Of a DNA stretch of 64,000 nt, positions 22,047 to 33,187 are shown piece by piece. The notes beneath the pieces were generated by a model. It did not search any database. It was given only the letters and a program-made list of their open reading frames with translations, and had not been told where the DNA came from. Source of the stretch: Marsupella aquatica (lineage: Eukaryota > Marchantiophyta); the NCBI GenBank assembly GCA_973895155.1, contig OZ316893.1, forward strand, positions 16,244,001-16,308,000, in the 5' to 3' direction. Position 1 is the first letter of the stretch; every line of letters begins with the position of its first letter. The position numbers and the translations under genes were made by a program.

Positions 22047-22886
22047 ACTCTTGTTTGCTCGCACAATAGAATACCTAAAGGAAGAAGGGCTTCCTCCCAT
22101 CACAGAGAATACTCTCTACAAGATCTGGAGCAACTCATTTGCAAACTTCAGTTTCCATAAAGGTGGTGCATTTGCCAAGTGTACTCTTTGAACATTGTGA
22201 ATACAAAGACAATTTGATGCAAGAAAGAAGGAAAAAAGAATGTGCTAAAATTGAAGAAAAACGAGTGCAACATCTTCATGAGCAAATGTCACGTAGATAT
22301 GTTTACTACGCTTATCAAGTGATGGCCAAGCAACACCTAGGAGAATATCTTTGCATTATTCATGACAAGATGGATCAAGCAAAGACATGGATTCCAAAAA
22401 TAGTTAGTACTCCTAAATCACTTTTGGGTCATGGAATGCCGCATTCCTATTGCTCTCATAGGGATGTTGACTCACGGGAGGGATCCAGGAGTTTATGCAC
22501 ATTTTGGTGTCATTGGCCTTTGGCCATAAGATGCCAATTTTACGGTGACATCCTTGGCTAAGTGTCTTCAAGACCTTGAAGAGTACAATGGAGACAAGAC
22601 AGGTGACATGTTGGATGACCTTCATTGGGAACCTCACAGACCTTTCTTTCAAGCCCTACTTGACCTTGAAGCATTTTTGATGGGTTATTTGGAACCAAAG
22701 AATATACTAGTGAATAGGTATATTGGTTATGAAGATGGAACCGACAATTGGACTGAGACCGTCCCAAACCGGCAAGATGAGGATGATGGAGAAGACATGC
22801 ATGGGGAGCAAGGCAGCCCATCGTTCAAGCCCTTACCAAGGCACCTAACATCATAGATGGATAATTCAGCAAAGGACAAAAAAAGC
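22047..22886 (+). pseudogene. Transposase A, 5' part (HDKMD..KT family)
   Basis: The reading frame gives NTLYKIWSNSFANFSFHKGG and AFAKC, a shift at about 22,190, then EHCEYKDNLMQERRK, SRRYVYYAYQVMAKQHLGEY and the signature CIIHDKMDQAKTWIPK. Further shifts follow around GMLTHGREPGVYAHFGVIGL and FTVTSLAKCLQDLEEYNGD. It ends TS*MDNSAKDKKS exactly at a CACTA terminus (22,887). The motif order H-DKMD-x-KT / THG...YAHF / MDNSAKD is that of a DDE-like transposase family seen in fungi and seedless plants. The missing C-terminal part (FLMVSHTHEDVD) is at 1551-1892 on the opposite strand. It lies about 300 bp downstream of the ParB/MTase gene on the same strand. Confidence 0.65.
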
Positions 22887-24059
22887 CACTAGTACATTTT
22901 GAGTTTTCTTACCGATTGTATTTCCATTGGACGCCTTCAAGAAATCCGACGCGGAAATCTCACCTGTTCAATACCAAAAGAATTGCATTTTACGATCTAA
23001 TTTGTATTGGAAAACGACAATCGGAAACCAATCGGAACTACCAATACTACAAAGTTTGGGAGTTCTATCCTTTAAAATGTTGGGAATTGCTATGTCCGAT
23101 GCTGGTTAATTGGATGTCTGTTCCGCACATTTTCTGTTAACGGAGGCATCCAATTCTAGACTGATAGTATGGGCATGGAAATTCCCGATTGTATTGGGAT
23201 TGAAAACATCCAATTATTTGGGGAACGGAAATTGAGATTATACTAGCATCAGACTTTGCAATACTTTGGGAATGGAAAATTACGATCATTGTGGCAACGG
23301 ATATGGATCAATATCTACCGGAAACTATTTGGCGAGCTTGATTGGGCCGATTTTAAATGGGGGGCTAATTGGGGGTTTAATTGGGGTGCAATTTAATTCT
23401 TTAACTGAGTTTTTATTTAGGGTTTAGAGAGGGCATTTAGTTGATGGAAGTGAGACTATGAATTTTGATTGCACACTATGTACCTTGAAACCCGGGCATG
23501 ACATGGCGTAACTATATCTTATATACAAATATGAAATATCCAGGGCAAAAGTACAAAAATGGAGAACATCTCCATGCATAGTGCCAGCTATGCTAAAGGC
23601 TGGGCATATCAAATGTACATAATGCCCTCCAACTATCCACCTCGCTAGCCTGGTACTAGATGTATATATGTCTACCTAGTCCATTATCCATACAAGCTAT
23701 GTCGCGTCTTCCTCTTCTTCACACGGGAATGACTAGGCTGCTCTGCTCTACGAGTCTCTACTACTGACACACTAGGTAGCACATCATGGTCCTGGCTACC
23801 TGATCTGCCTCCATCGTCATGTGGATGAGGGGCAAAAGCAGTCTCTGGTACTCCCCCACCTCCAGATGCGCCTGAGCCATGGGAGGGCACTCCTTCCCCG
23901 ACACAAGTGTGGAAAGAAGCCCCTCTAGCACCACCACCACTACCCCCCTCAGGCTGAGTCTCACCTCTATCACTATGATGGGAACCTCCCCTTCATGGAA
24001 ACTCAGTTCACTCGCTCCGCCATCCGGGTGCGGATGAATGCGGAATAGAGCGCACACGA

Positions 24060-24700
24060 CTGGGTGCCTACACCACCACTATGAATAGGAGATGGTGTGG
24101 GCACATGACCACCAAGGCCCCCCCGACTGTCGCGAACCAGCTGGTACACTACCAGGGCCAGCCCTAAACTGACGAGGTGCAACAACTCCACCACTACCCC
24201 CTCAAGGCGAGACTCACCTCCACCACTATGGCTGGAACCTCCAGACTGGATGCCTACACCACCACTATGAACAGGAGATGGTGTCGGCACATGACCACCA
24301 AGGCCTCCCCCTGACTGTCGCAAACCAGTTGGTACACTACTAGGGCCAGCCCTAAACTGACAAGGTGCAGCAACTCCACCACTACCCCCCTCAAGGCAAG
24401 ACTCACCTCCACCACTACGGCCAAAACCTCCAGACTGGATGCCTACACCACCACTATGAACAGGAGATGGTGCCGGCACATGACCACCAAGGCCTCCCTT
24501 GGACCGTCGTAAACCAGTTGGTTCACTATCAGGGCCAGCCCTAAACTGATGAGGTGCAGCAACTCCACCACTACCCCCCTCAGGGTGAGACTCACCTCCA
24601 CCACTACGGTCGGAACCTCCTGACTGGCCAACGACATGACCAGTATGAACATGACCTGGTGTGGGCATATGAACACCAGCCCGCTGTCGAGACCCACCTA
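24060..24700 (-). repeat. Tandem repeat of about 186-189 bp in the TNPA-like gene
   Basis: The sequence ctacaccaccactatgaa recurs at about 24,068, 24,254 and 24,443, with a degenerate fourth unit near 24,630. Each unit encodes about 62 residues on the minus strand (GGHVPTPSPVHSGGVG..., SGGGES, GVAAP.QFRAGP). The spacing is a multiple of three, so the repeat expanded within a coding frame. Confidence 0.85.
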
Positions 24701-24929
24701 GTACAACACCAGGGCCAGTCCTCACTTGACCACCTGCTATGGCTAGAACTTGGGACTCACTACAAACCCTTCGGTTGTGACCTAGTGTGGCTGGAACCCG
24801 GGAGTCACTCCGTCCACTCCTACCGGCTAATCTCTGACAAGAAGGAGGCCTATCACCTGCTCTGCGCTCCATCCGGCAAGTGGAGCCACCTACACCCCGA
24901 CCAGACTGGTGACATCCAGTCACGGAACT

Positions 24930-27900
24930 TGACTACCTTAACACTTAGCTCCGGCATCGTTGACTCCGACGCCAAGCTCCCTTATGGTCCAGGCCCGGAT
25001 AGGCCATCCGAGGAGGACTTAGCATGGGGAGGCTTGTGGGCAATGAGACGTGGCACTAGCAAAGGCAAGGAGCCAAGCTGGTGACACACACTAAAGACTT
25101 AGGCAAGCTAAGAGCTGGTTGGGTCAAGGGGAAAGGGGCTGGACTCAAGGTCGACCATCTGGGCCCCCAGACAGACTTTGAATTCTAACGACTTAAGTGT
25201 GAGCTCCTCTTGGGCCCAAGGCCAATGGAGTTGACGCCATGGGCAACGGACGCTCGGGGCGTGAGTTATGGCCCAATCCGAGTTTGGCCGATCGGGGACC
25301 CCGAGCGGCAATGAGACCTGAGGGCCTAGGCATGAGCATTGGGTTGGCCCAATCACAACGAGCTAAGGTAATCTGCTTGCGGACGCCTAACGAGAAAGTT
25401 ATGGGCGTCGCCAGTTGGTGGCGCGCCCACTATGTGCGATAGGATCCGGGTTGGAGGCCAAATGTTTAGGGGCCAAAGTTGGTACGGGGTGGCAGGTCTC
25501 CAGAAGCATATATGAGGGGAGTGGTGTCTCCCTGGGGGCCAAAGGCGAGCCGAAGTCATGAGCCGCGATGGTCGCGACACTAAGGGAAAGCGCCAAACGG
25601 AAACGGCAATAATTTTCCAACGGGAAGTCCGTCAGAGAACTTCTTTGGTGCATTGGAAAGAACTTGAGGAGGGCTACGTCCTCCTGAGCTCATCTGGGTC
25701 TGGGGGTGCCATGTGTTCTCAAGGTTTGCGGGTGTTAGCTCGCTCGCTTGCCAAATCCTGCCGAGCAACAACCAAGCCGTGTTCAGTCGCCCAAGGGAGC
25801 TTGTGTTGGGGAGGCAAGGCCAAGTAGGTGTGGAGGTTGAGTTCCAAGGGTGCTTAGCCCCTAGACCATCAGTGGGGCGAACCGGGAGTTGGTTGCTAGA
25901 GTCAAGGCCATCCTGGTCCCGACGTGTTGGGACAAGCTTTAGGACAAGCTACGCTATTTGGGCCATGAGCATGTCCTGGGGTCAAGGCGGTCAGTTGGTG
26001 ATAGGGTATGAGGGGGAACCCGGGCCGTGCCCAAGGAAGGAGCTGTTCTGGACAAACAGTGGGCGTTGTCATGAGGTTTCCATCCTAAAGGAGGAATCCT
26101 CATGTTTTGTGAAAGAAGTTGAAACCATTTTTGCTTCTAACTTGGGCAAGTTGACTTGACTTGAGCTAACTTGACCAAGGTGATGGAGGAAGTAGAGTTA
26201 TGAGGGTCAAGGTAGGGATGAGGTCGAGCCTACCCACCCTTGTTACTATTGTCCCGGGGTATATTTTTCATTTGTGACAAACAAGGTATTTAGGGTTTTG
26301 GCGACATGGTGACCAGGTCCATTGAATACATGAAGGAGGTGACCAAGTTCAAGGCATGTAGGAGGGTTTGGTCCAAGTGCATCAGTTTTGTGAGATTTAG
26401 ACCAGATTCAGATTTTTGTGTTAAATGGACCAGATTCAATGTATCTACTTCAATGGTGGATCTTGGTTTTGGTTAATGGATGGTTTGGATTGAAGGTGGA
26501 GATGTGAATTAGGGCTTGGTGGAGGTCGTGGCTTTTTCAAAAAGGTCGAAGCTCTTTTGGTTTGCAAGTTACTAAGGAGGGGTTTTTTGGCTCATTTCCG
26601 GCCGTTTGATCTAATTGGTGTGAGATCTAGGGCTGTGATTCAACGAGGACTAAAACCATAAGTGGAGGAGCTTGTGGGTGCCCTGGGCCTTCCCACGTGG
26701 GTACTAAAGGAGGAAGTTCGAGTGGCCAAGGGTTCGGAAGTTAGATACTGCTGAAGTGCTGCCGTTTTGCCGTTTTGGAGTGTTTAGTCCCATTTTTGAG
26801 TTGTAGGAGCGAACCTCTAGAGGGGAGCTCGAGGATGAGGCATGTGTAAGGGAGGAGCCCTCCTCCTTGTCTGTGGCCTTAGGTTCTTGAGGGTAGGAGA
26901 TGTAGAACTCATTTTTAGAAGGAGAAGAGAGAGGTGACACTTGGAATGTTGTCACTTGTGATAGTTTTTTCTAGGGATTTTGAGGGAAGTTTCGAATGTA
27001 GGAGAGGCTGATCCGAAGCCTTAGGAAGGAGGTATACCATGAGTAGGAAGCTTAAGGAGCATGCATGAGAGATTGCCCACAAGAAAGCATACTCGAATGT
27101 AAGCTCTTGGCTCCAAGTTTTGAAGGGTTTGAAGTAGTAGGGCTGATTCAAAGCCTTAGTGGTGATATGTAACAAAAATTTCCTGAGCTTGTGTGTGTTG
27201 CATGAGAGAGGGCTCATTAAGAAGGCCTACTCAAGTGCAAACACCATGGCTTGGGGGTTTTGAAGGAGGATGGTAGGTGTAAGGGAGTAGGAAGGGAGAC
27301 AAAACTATTTTGAAGTCTTGAGATGGCTATGGTGGTAGTTTGGAGGCTAGGTAATGTCTTACTTGGTGTTTGAGCTTGTTTGGTTCTTCTTTGCTAGGAG
27401 GGTCTTGCTTGTGACCCATATTTTGACTTAGAAAAGTCCATGATGTTTTTCATGTGCCTTTTGCCATGCATGTAGAGGAGTGGACTCTTTGGTTTTTGAA
27501 AGATGGTGTAGGAGGATTGTTTTGGGTATGAATGAAGGATGAATGTATCATTTGTGAAAGCTATGTGATGTAATGGGTGTTTTTGATGATGTTTGAAGGC
27601 ATTTTGAAAGTAGAATGGTGAAGGCATTTTCAGAAGTAAGGTGTTTGAGTTGGAAGGACTATTTGAATGAGAAAGTAGCTTATGATTGCTTATAGCTTGT
27701 GAGGGTTGCTAGAGTAATGAGTTTAAGGTTGCTTGATGTTTGTTAAGGAGTTTGTTGACCAAACCAAGGCAACCATGAGCAAAGTTGAAAGTATGTTGAT
27801 GCTTAGAATGTTGAAAGCTATAAAGGATTGTTCTCACAATTGGTTATCTTCTCATGCAGCCATGCACCCGGTGTGTCCTTGAGCCTCTTTTCCCACCTCT

Positions 27901-28000
27901 TTGCTTATCCTCAGGACAGCGTGGGTTCTGGTTCCGGCTTATGGCATCGGGAGGACCTATTGTTGACCTATTTATCAACATCTATTGAGCTTGAGTTAGG
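24930..28000. other. Unassigned 3 kb block inside the TNPA-like gene
   Basis: This lies between the acidic exon and the Gly-rich exon of the TNPA-like gene. The corresponding distance in CACTA-2 is only a few hundred bases (about 46,190-46,380), so most of this block is probably a separate insertion. I could not identify terminal repeats, a target duplication or a coding domain. The plus strand is G-rich with many 'gagg' and 'tttgg' runs and no long conserved frame. Confidence 0.4.
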
Positions 28001-30049
28001 ATGCTAGACTTGGCAAGTCCTAGATCCTGAAGGGTTACTTACCGAGGTGCTTGGTTGCTTGTGCAGACAGTGAGGACCGTTGAGTAGCGGTCGTGTTGGA
28101 GAGCAAGTGCGGCTTCGTATGGGATGGGCCGTTGGCGGTGCAAGGGGCACTAGGTTGCTTGCTCGAGGTCTTCCGTGGAGGCGTTCGGGCACCAGGGGCA
28201 CTTAGGCATGAGTTCTGGGATTGGTGAGGGCACTGGGTGGCAAGGTCCACCACTCATCCACTCTCTCGGGGTCTTGACTGGCCACGCGCACCAGTAGAAC
28301 CTTGTACTGGAGCCTCGGCCACACTCCCCTCCGAAGCACTATCGTCCTCCTTGTCCTCCTTGTCCTCCTCCCCATCACCATCCTCCTCACTCTCCAAGTC
28401 CTCCTCACCCCCTGACTCATCCTGCACGTAGTAACAATCTCCAATCCATATGTCATTCCGCAACATATGTACTAGCATGAAGCCATCTTTCAAATCATTC
28501 TAGTATCCGCACTTACCGAGGCTAACATGTTGTCCATGTGAATCTCTAGCGCCCAAGCACCATGCTCCTTTGCCACCTCTCTCTCTGCCAACAACAATGG
28601 TCATCCGTGCTCCTTCTCCTACACACCCCAACCATATGCCACCCCCAATACTAAGGTCAATTATAGCAACCCTACCCTGGCCTAATTAAATGTTCACCTA
28701 AACCCTTCACCGTCAAAGACCCATAAGAACACTTAGCCGTTCATGCACAAACTATTCAAAAATTTGAATTTTTCCAATACTATTAGAATTGGTACCCTCG
28801 ACAATTCCGATTATTTTTTAATGTCCGATGCTGCATCCAATACTTAAAGGATCGGACTAGAATCGGACCTTACATGCCGAAAGCAAAAAAAACTGAGGCA
28901 TGATCGAGCGATCGACCTATGGGCATACAAAGACCTGTCATGGGTTTGGAAGGGTTAGGCATTTGTCAATTGGCCTCAGGGAGGAGGACTGCTGCTGAAG
29001 TAATGCATGGAGAGGAGGGGAGTGGAGCACTTACAAAATTGGCCTTGAGACACTATGATCCACCTTGCCCCATTCTGTGAGTAACCTTTGGCCTTGTTGT
29101 TACTCTCAGCAGAGCTTTCATTAGCCAGGATGGTGGGTCTCCAAGCAGGGATGATTTTGCAGACCATTCTTCAAGTTCCTAATGTATGGGTGCAGTATTC
29201 ACCATCTCTCCTTGTTGAATCTTCTTCTGAGCTACTTGAATTTCAGCTTCCCAGCGTTGTGTGGCTTGCCAAGCTCAAACCTGCAACTCTTCTTCAAGCC
29301 AAGCACATGCACCAATCATCCTTAGGAATCTCACCAGTTGGGCTTCCACCTTTCCAGATCACCTCCTCATCCAGTTTGCATTCAACCAGGTACTTTTGCA
29401 TCTTCTCTCATACATGATTTTGCATGTCTGCAAGTGAGACTAAGATCTTTTTGTTTAAGAATCGATCATCCACAAATGACCCATTCAAAAATCTCTCTTT
29501 GATTTGCTCTCGAATTTGAAATCTCTCATCCTGCTTCTTCTTCCCCCAGTAGTCCATCGGGCCAAAATGAGACCTCACAATCTGCCTAACTTGACTCCCA
29601 AACAAATGATAACTCCTGGAGAGTGGAGGACCTCCCTCATTTAGAAACAATTTTGGCCTCTTGGCCCCGCTCTTGGCCCTATCCTCTGCCTTCTTTCGTT
29701 CCTCTTGAATTCTTTGTTGTTATGCAGCTCGAGCCTCCCTCCTTAGGCTCTTCTCCTTTTGTCATGGAGATAGGGCTTCCACTGGCCTCTCTCTCTCATC
29801 CTCCCTAGTGCTACGTTTCCTCTTCCTCTGCAATCTCTCCTCCTCGAGTCTGGCTTGGAAAGCTTTTTCTGCATCAGTGATGGCTACCTTGTGGGATGTG
29901 TCGATCAGTCCTTGAGTGAGCTGAGCTACCTGCAATGCAACCTCCGGCAAGAGCCCCACCTTCTCCCTAAACAATTGAGCCATGACTTCACTATAGCTGC
30001 TTGATGGCCCGGCACCATCTCCCATCCCTCCCGCATTCCTTTCCATCGC

Positions 30050-31110
30050 TACAAGCTCCGCAAAGGTGTCGTGAAATGCTCCCGATGCTCATCCCGACTA
30101 GAGTGCCTTCGCACTTTAGTCAGGTGACCTAAAAACCCAAAACGCATAACATCCAATACTTTTTGCATCGGAATTTCCGATTCTAGGTCAATCGGACTAA
30201 GTATAGGACCCCTCCTCCAAAGTATCGAACTTAACCCTGCCAATGTGTTTTCTGATGGTTTTTGAATGGCATGACCTTGGCATTTGGACTTTGGCATTTG
30301 GATCCCATGTATACTATAATTTCCCCTTGTATGTTTGTTGGGGATTAATTATGCTATATTGTGGGCTTATTAGGTGTGCGGCGCAAAACGGGCATATCAA
30401 CGTACAGTTGCCATGACAAAGCTAGCACACTATGTTTTGATGGGTATGGGTGATCATTGAATGTATGTACCCAGTTTACATCTATTTTCAGTTTGATTTA
30501 AAATGATTCCCATTTTGACCATGAGGCAATGCTATATGCATGGTGCAACTTTTGGGCACTATAAGAAGTCACAAATTAAATTAACACTCTAGTGCCGTTT
30601 TGTGCCGTTTTGTATTTTTTGTTTTTGGAGGGTCAGGTCGTTGCTTTTCCTTGGTTTTCTTAGTAGGGTTTATTTTTGCCAATGCATTATGCACAGCGAG
30701 AGTCCGCGCATCCAAAAGGTATGACATGATCCTCTAAAATGTATTGGAAATATTTGACATGATATATGCGTTACTTGTGGGAGTTTATAATTGGACATCC
30801 AACTTGTCATTGATTTTTATTAATTTCATTAATTATTGGTTTGTTACTAAGGTTTGCATGTATGTCATCTCATCTTTCAACTTCCCCACCTAGCCTATAT
30901 GTGCAGGTTTTTTGGATTGGCCTTAGCATATAGTCTAAGGCTTGGAGCCTAGTAGGCACTGTAGAGCGCGGATATCATTCAGATACTAATTAAGTCCAAC
31001 ACCGCAAATTATTAACATACTATATATTTCCTGTTTGGGTTTACCTCAAGTTAGGGTGATGAATCAATCTTGCATTTTGGTAAAGACTTGTTGTGTGTAA
31101 TTGGCAGACA
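30050..31110. promoter_or_regulatory. Central divergent region of CACTA element 1
   Basis: The region separates the TNPA-like gene (minus) from the SET gene (plus). It holds subterminal-type motifs (catccaatac, atcggaatttccgatt, tcaatcggac) at 30,150-30,200. Two blocks are conserved with CACTA-2 on the opposite strand: 30,679-30,725 (atgcacagcgagagtccgcgcatccaaaag|gtatg, a likely 5' UTR exon with splice donor) and about 30,945-30,990 (gcctagtaggcactgtagagcgcggatatcat). Counterparts lie near 43,690-43,745 and 43,490-43,535. It probably contains promoters and 5' leader exons for both genes. Confidence 0.55.
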
Positions 31111-32413
31111 ATGTCAACTTCTGAGAGTTTGGATACAGATTCCAACTCTGACTTGTCTTCCTCTGAGGGGGACATTCCTCCTCCCCCTCAACATCCTCGA
31201 GCACCCCCTCCATTAGGCCCTATTCCATGCTGGTGTGTTAGATGTAAAGGACTGGTGGTGCGTCAAGCGTGGCAGTCCATTGAACACATCGAAAACTATG
31301 GTCGACATGAGGGTGATTTACCAGGATATTCAGCTCGCCAGGTATTGCTTGACATGAACTCCGCTATATATGATACACTATCATAATAGTTGGCTGGTTT
31401 GAGACCTTTTAGGAGACAAGTATTAATTTTTGTTTGTTTATGATTGAATAGGTGCCTTGTAGGGCCCGTCCTCCATTGGTCTCTAGTCAGCTAATGCATG
31501 ATGCATTTCTAGCTGGTGCTAGACAGTTGCTTGCATCATCAGTTGAACACCCTGAGCAATCATGTACCCCCGCACATGTTCAGGAAGATGTTGTTTGTGA
31601 ACCCACAGTGGTAGAGTTGGAGCATGGTAGGGATGATGCACCGCCCCCTACTAGGGTTCTACGCACAAGACCACATTCTCATAGACGTCAACAACAGCAT
31701 GTAGTTCTAGACATAGACCCATCCCATGAGCACTTCAGAAGCAGTGTTATGCCTCCACCAGGGGAGGAGTACATAAAAGTTGAAGGGAGGTTGGGCTTAT
31801 CATATGTGACGGGAAAGACAATCAGTGTCTTCAAGGATTTTGACCCTAAGAGTTTTGCGATTCCTCGTGGCCTAGCCATTGATATCCCTGTACATATATG
31901 GGGTCGGCAATGGATAGTGAAGGCATTGACCCTTGGCGGGGAGGTTGGATTAGGCTATTTGCTTTGGAGGACATTGAGGTCCCTCCAAAGCCTTGGCGTC
32001 GTGGCTATGATGGGGAACACCTTTTCCCTTACATTGGGTCTGTGTATACATCCAAGAGTTGGAACATCCTCTTGCGCCAACATCCAGTTTGGGGGGTATA
32101 TGCATTGCAGACGGACTCTCACCCAGATGAGGTCCTAAGGAGGCCTTGGCATTGTAGGATAATTGATGGGGACCCTGTGCGTTCAGATAACATAGTTGGG
32201 TACATCAATAGTACACATGGTAGAGGGAGTGGACTCCAGCCTAATGTAGAGTGGGCTCAGATTTTTGGCCCACCCACTCCGCCTTACTATGTCACACATA
32301 TGGATGATCATGTTATGACAATAGCCATACGGACCATTAGGGCGAGTGATGAGTTGTTTTGTGACTATGAGTGGGACGCACCCAAGATGGGCATTCGATC
32401 TGGCCACACTTAG
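31111..32413 (+). pseudogene. SET-domain gene of CACTA element 1 (one frameshift)
   Basis: Exon 1 (31,111-31,341) begins MSTSESLDTDSNSDLSSSEG and has a CWCVRCKG Cys cluster followed by HIENYGRHEGD. The intron 31,342-31,451 has GT..AG ends. Exon 2 runs from 31,452, with Arg-rich RVLRTRPHSHRRQQQ, then the SET domain: IWGRQWIVKALTLGGEVGLG, FALEDIEV, HLFPYIGSVY, DNIVGYINSTHGRG..NVEW (the N-x-x-x-x-I-N core) and TIAIRTIRASDELFCDYEWD (the GEEL-x-x-DY-type end). A missing base near 31,955 shifts the frame between GLG and LFALED; CACTA-2 has the same region intact. SET domains methylate lysines on histones and other proteins. There is no obvious pre-SET or post-SET region. It lies directly upstream of TNP2, in the same direction. 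Confidence 0.8.
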
Positions 32414-32506
32414 CACATATGTGTATTCCCCATTTTTGAAGTAATATAAGAATATTGTATTTTTTTAGGAATCCATGGGCTAACTCAAATGTATATATCC
32501 GTTTCG
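32414..32506 (+). other. Junction between the SET and TNP2 frames
   Basis: A stop (TAG) follows SGHT at 32,411-32,413. A splice-acceptor-like tgtatgatag then precedes AATGCATATG in frame with TNP2. The same acceptor (tgtatgatag|AACCTATATG) is present in CACTA-2. I therefore suspect splicing into TNP2, but no matching donor in the SET frame was found, so whether the two are one protein or two is undecided. Confidence 0.4.
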
Positions 32507-33187
32507 TGCGTTGTATGATAGAATGCATATGTTGAGCCGGATGTTGGGGTGTTACCACGAGCTATGCGCCAACACCTTGTTCAGGCCATAGAAGATTGGC
32601 GACATGCCTCTCTACCACCAGATGGCGATCTGGATGTTCCAGAGCAGGAACCATATGCCTCCCAATCAAGAGTTGACAAAGATAGGGCCATGGATGACTT
32701 GATGCACCAATTCTATGACATAGAGGATGGTGATCATGACATGGCTGATGGGGAGAACATTGAGGTCCCACTTCCACATCAAGAAGGCTCAAGGAGTTCA
32801 GCCTCCAAATAGTGGAAGGAAGCACGTCAGCATGCGCAAACTCAGATATTTGATGGATCACGCTTGTCTCGTCTTTCAGCAATAATGTTGTTGTTGAACT
32901 TGCAGCAAAGACATGGAGCAAGCAACCTACTTCTTGATGATCTCTTTTGGACATTGCATGATTGTATCTTGCCAAAAGGAAACAACTTGCCGGATTCTTG
33001 GAAAGAGGCAAAGAAGGTCTTGAAGTCCATAGGTCTGTTGTACAAAGTCATACATGCTTGCGTGAATGATTGTGTTCTGTTTAGAGGCACTTATAAAGAT
33101 GCAATGTCATGTCCTACATGTGAGAAGCCAAGGTATCGTGAGGACATGTTGACGGGAAAAGTACCTCAGAAGGTCATGAGGTACTTT
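32507..33187 (+). pseudogene. TNP2 transposase N-terminal part, CACTA element 1
   Basis: From the putative acceptor the frame reads AYVEPDVGVLPRAMRQHLVQ, an acidic stretch and a stop at about 32,810. It then gives QTQIFDGSRLSRLSAIMLLL, LLDDLFWTLHDCILP, CVNDCVLFRGTY and CPTCEKPRYREDMLTGKVPQ, ending at KVMRYF. This matches the first part of the TNP2 (Transposase_21) domain and is collinear with 41,913-41,240 in CACTA-2. It is interrupted inside the motif by the insertion at 33,188 and resumes at 36,018. Confidence 0.85.

Larger units (their letters stand above)
23684..30046 (-). pseudogene. TNPA-like protein of CACTA element 1, multi-exon and broken
   Basis: Recognisable pieces, 5' to 3' on the minus strand: MERNAGGMGDGAGPSSSYSE with a charged coiled-coil-like segment (30,046-29,762); SRSYHLFGSQVRQIVRSHFG followed by PMDYWGKK and EQIKERFLNGSFVDDRFLN (29,650-29,408), resembling the Transposase_24 type of plant CACTA TNPA proteins; an acidic block of Glu/Asp repeats (28,493-28,254); a Gly/Ser-rich tandem-repeat region (24,923-24,003); and a basic C-terminus SHSRVKKRKTRHSLYG (23,684). 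The same order is found on the plus strand at 44,371-46,928 in CACTA-2. TNPA proteins bind subterminal repeats and assist TNP2. The exon structure is only partly resolved, and about 3 kb at 24,930-28,000 is unexplained. Confidence 0.55.
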
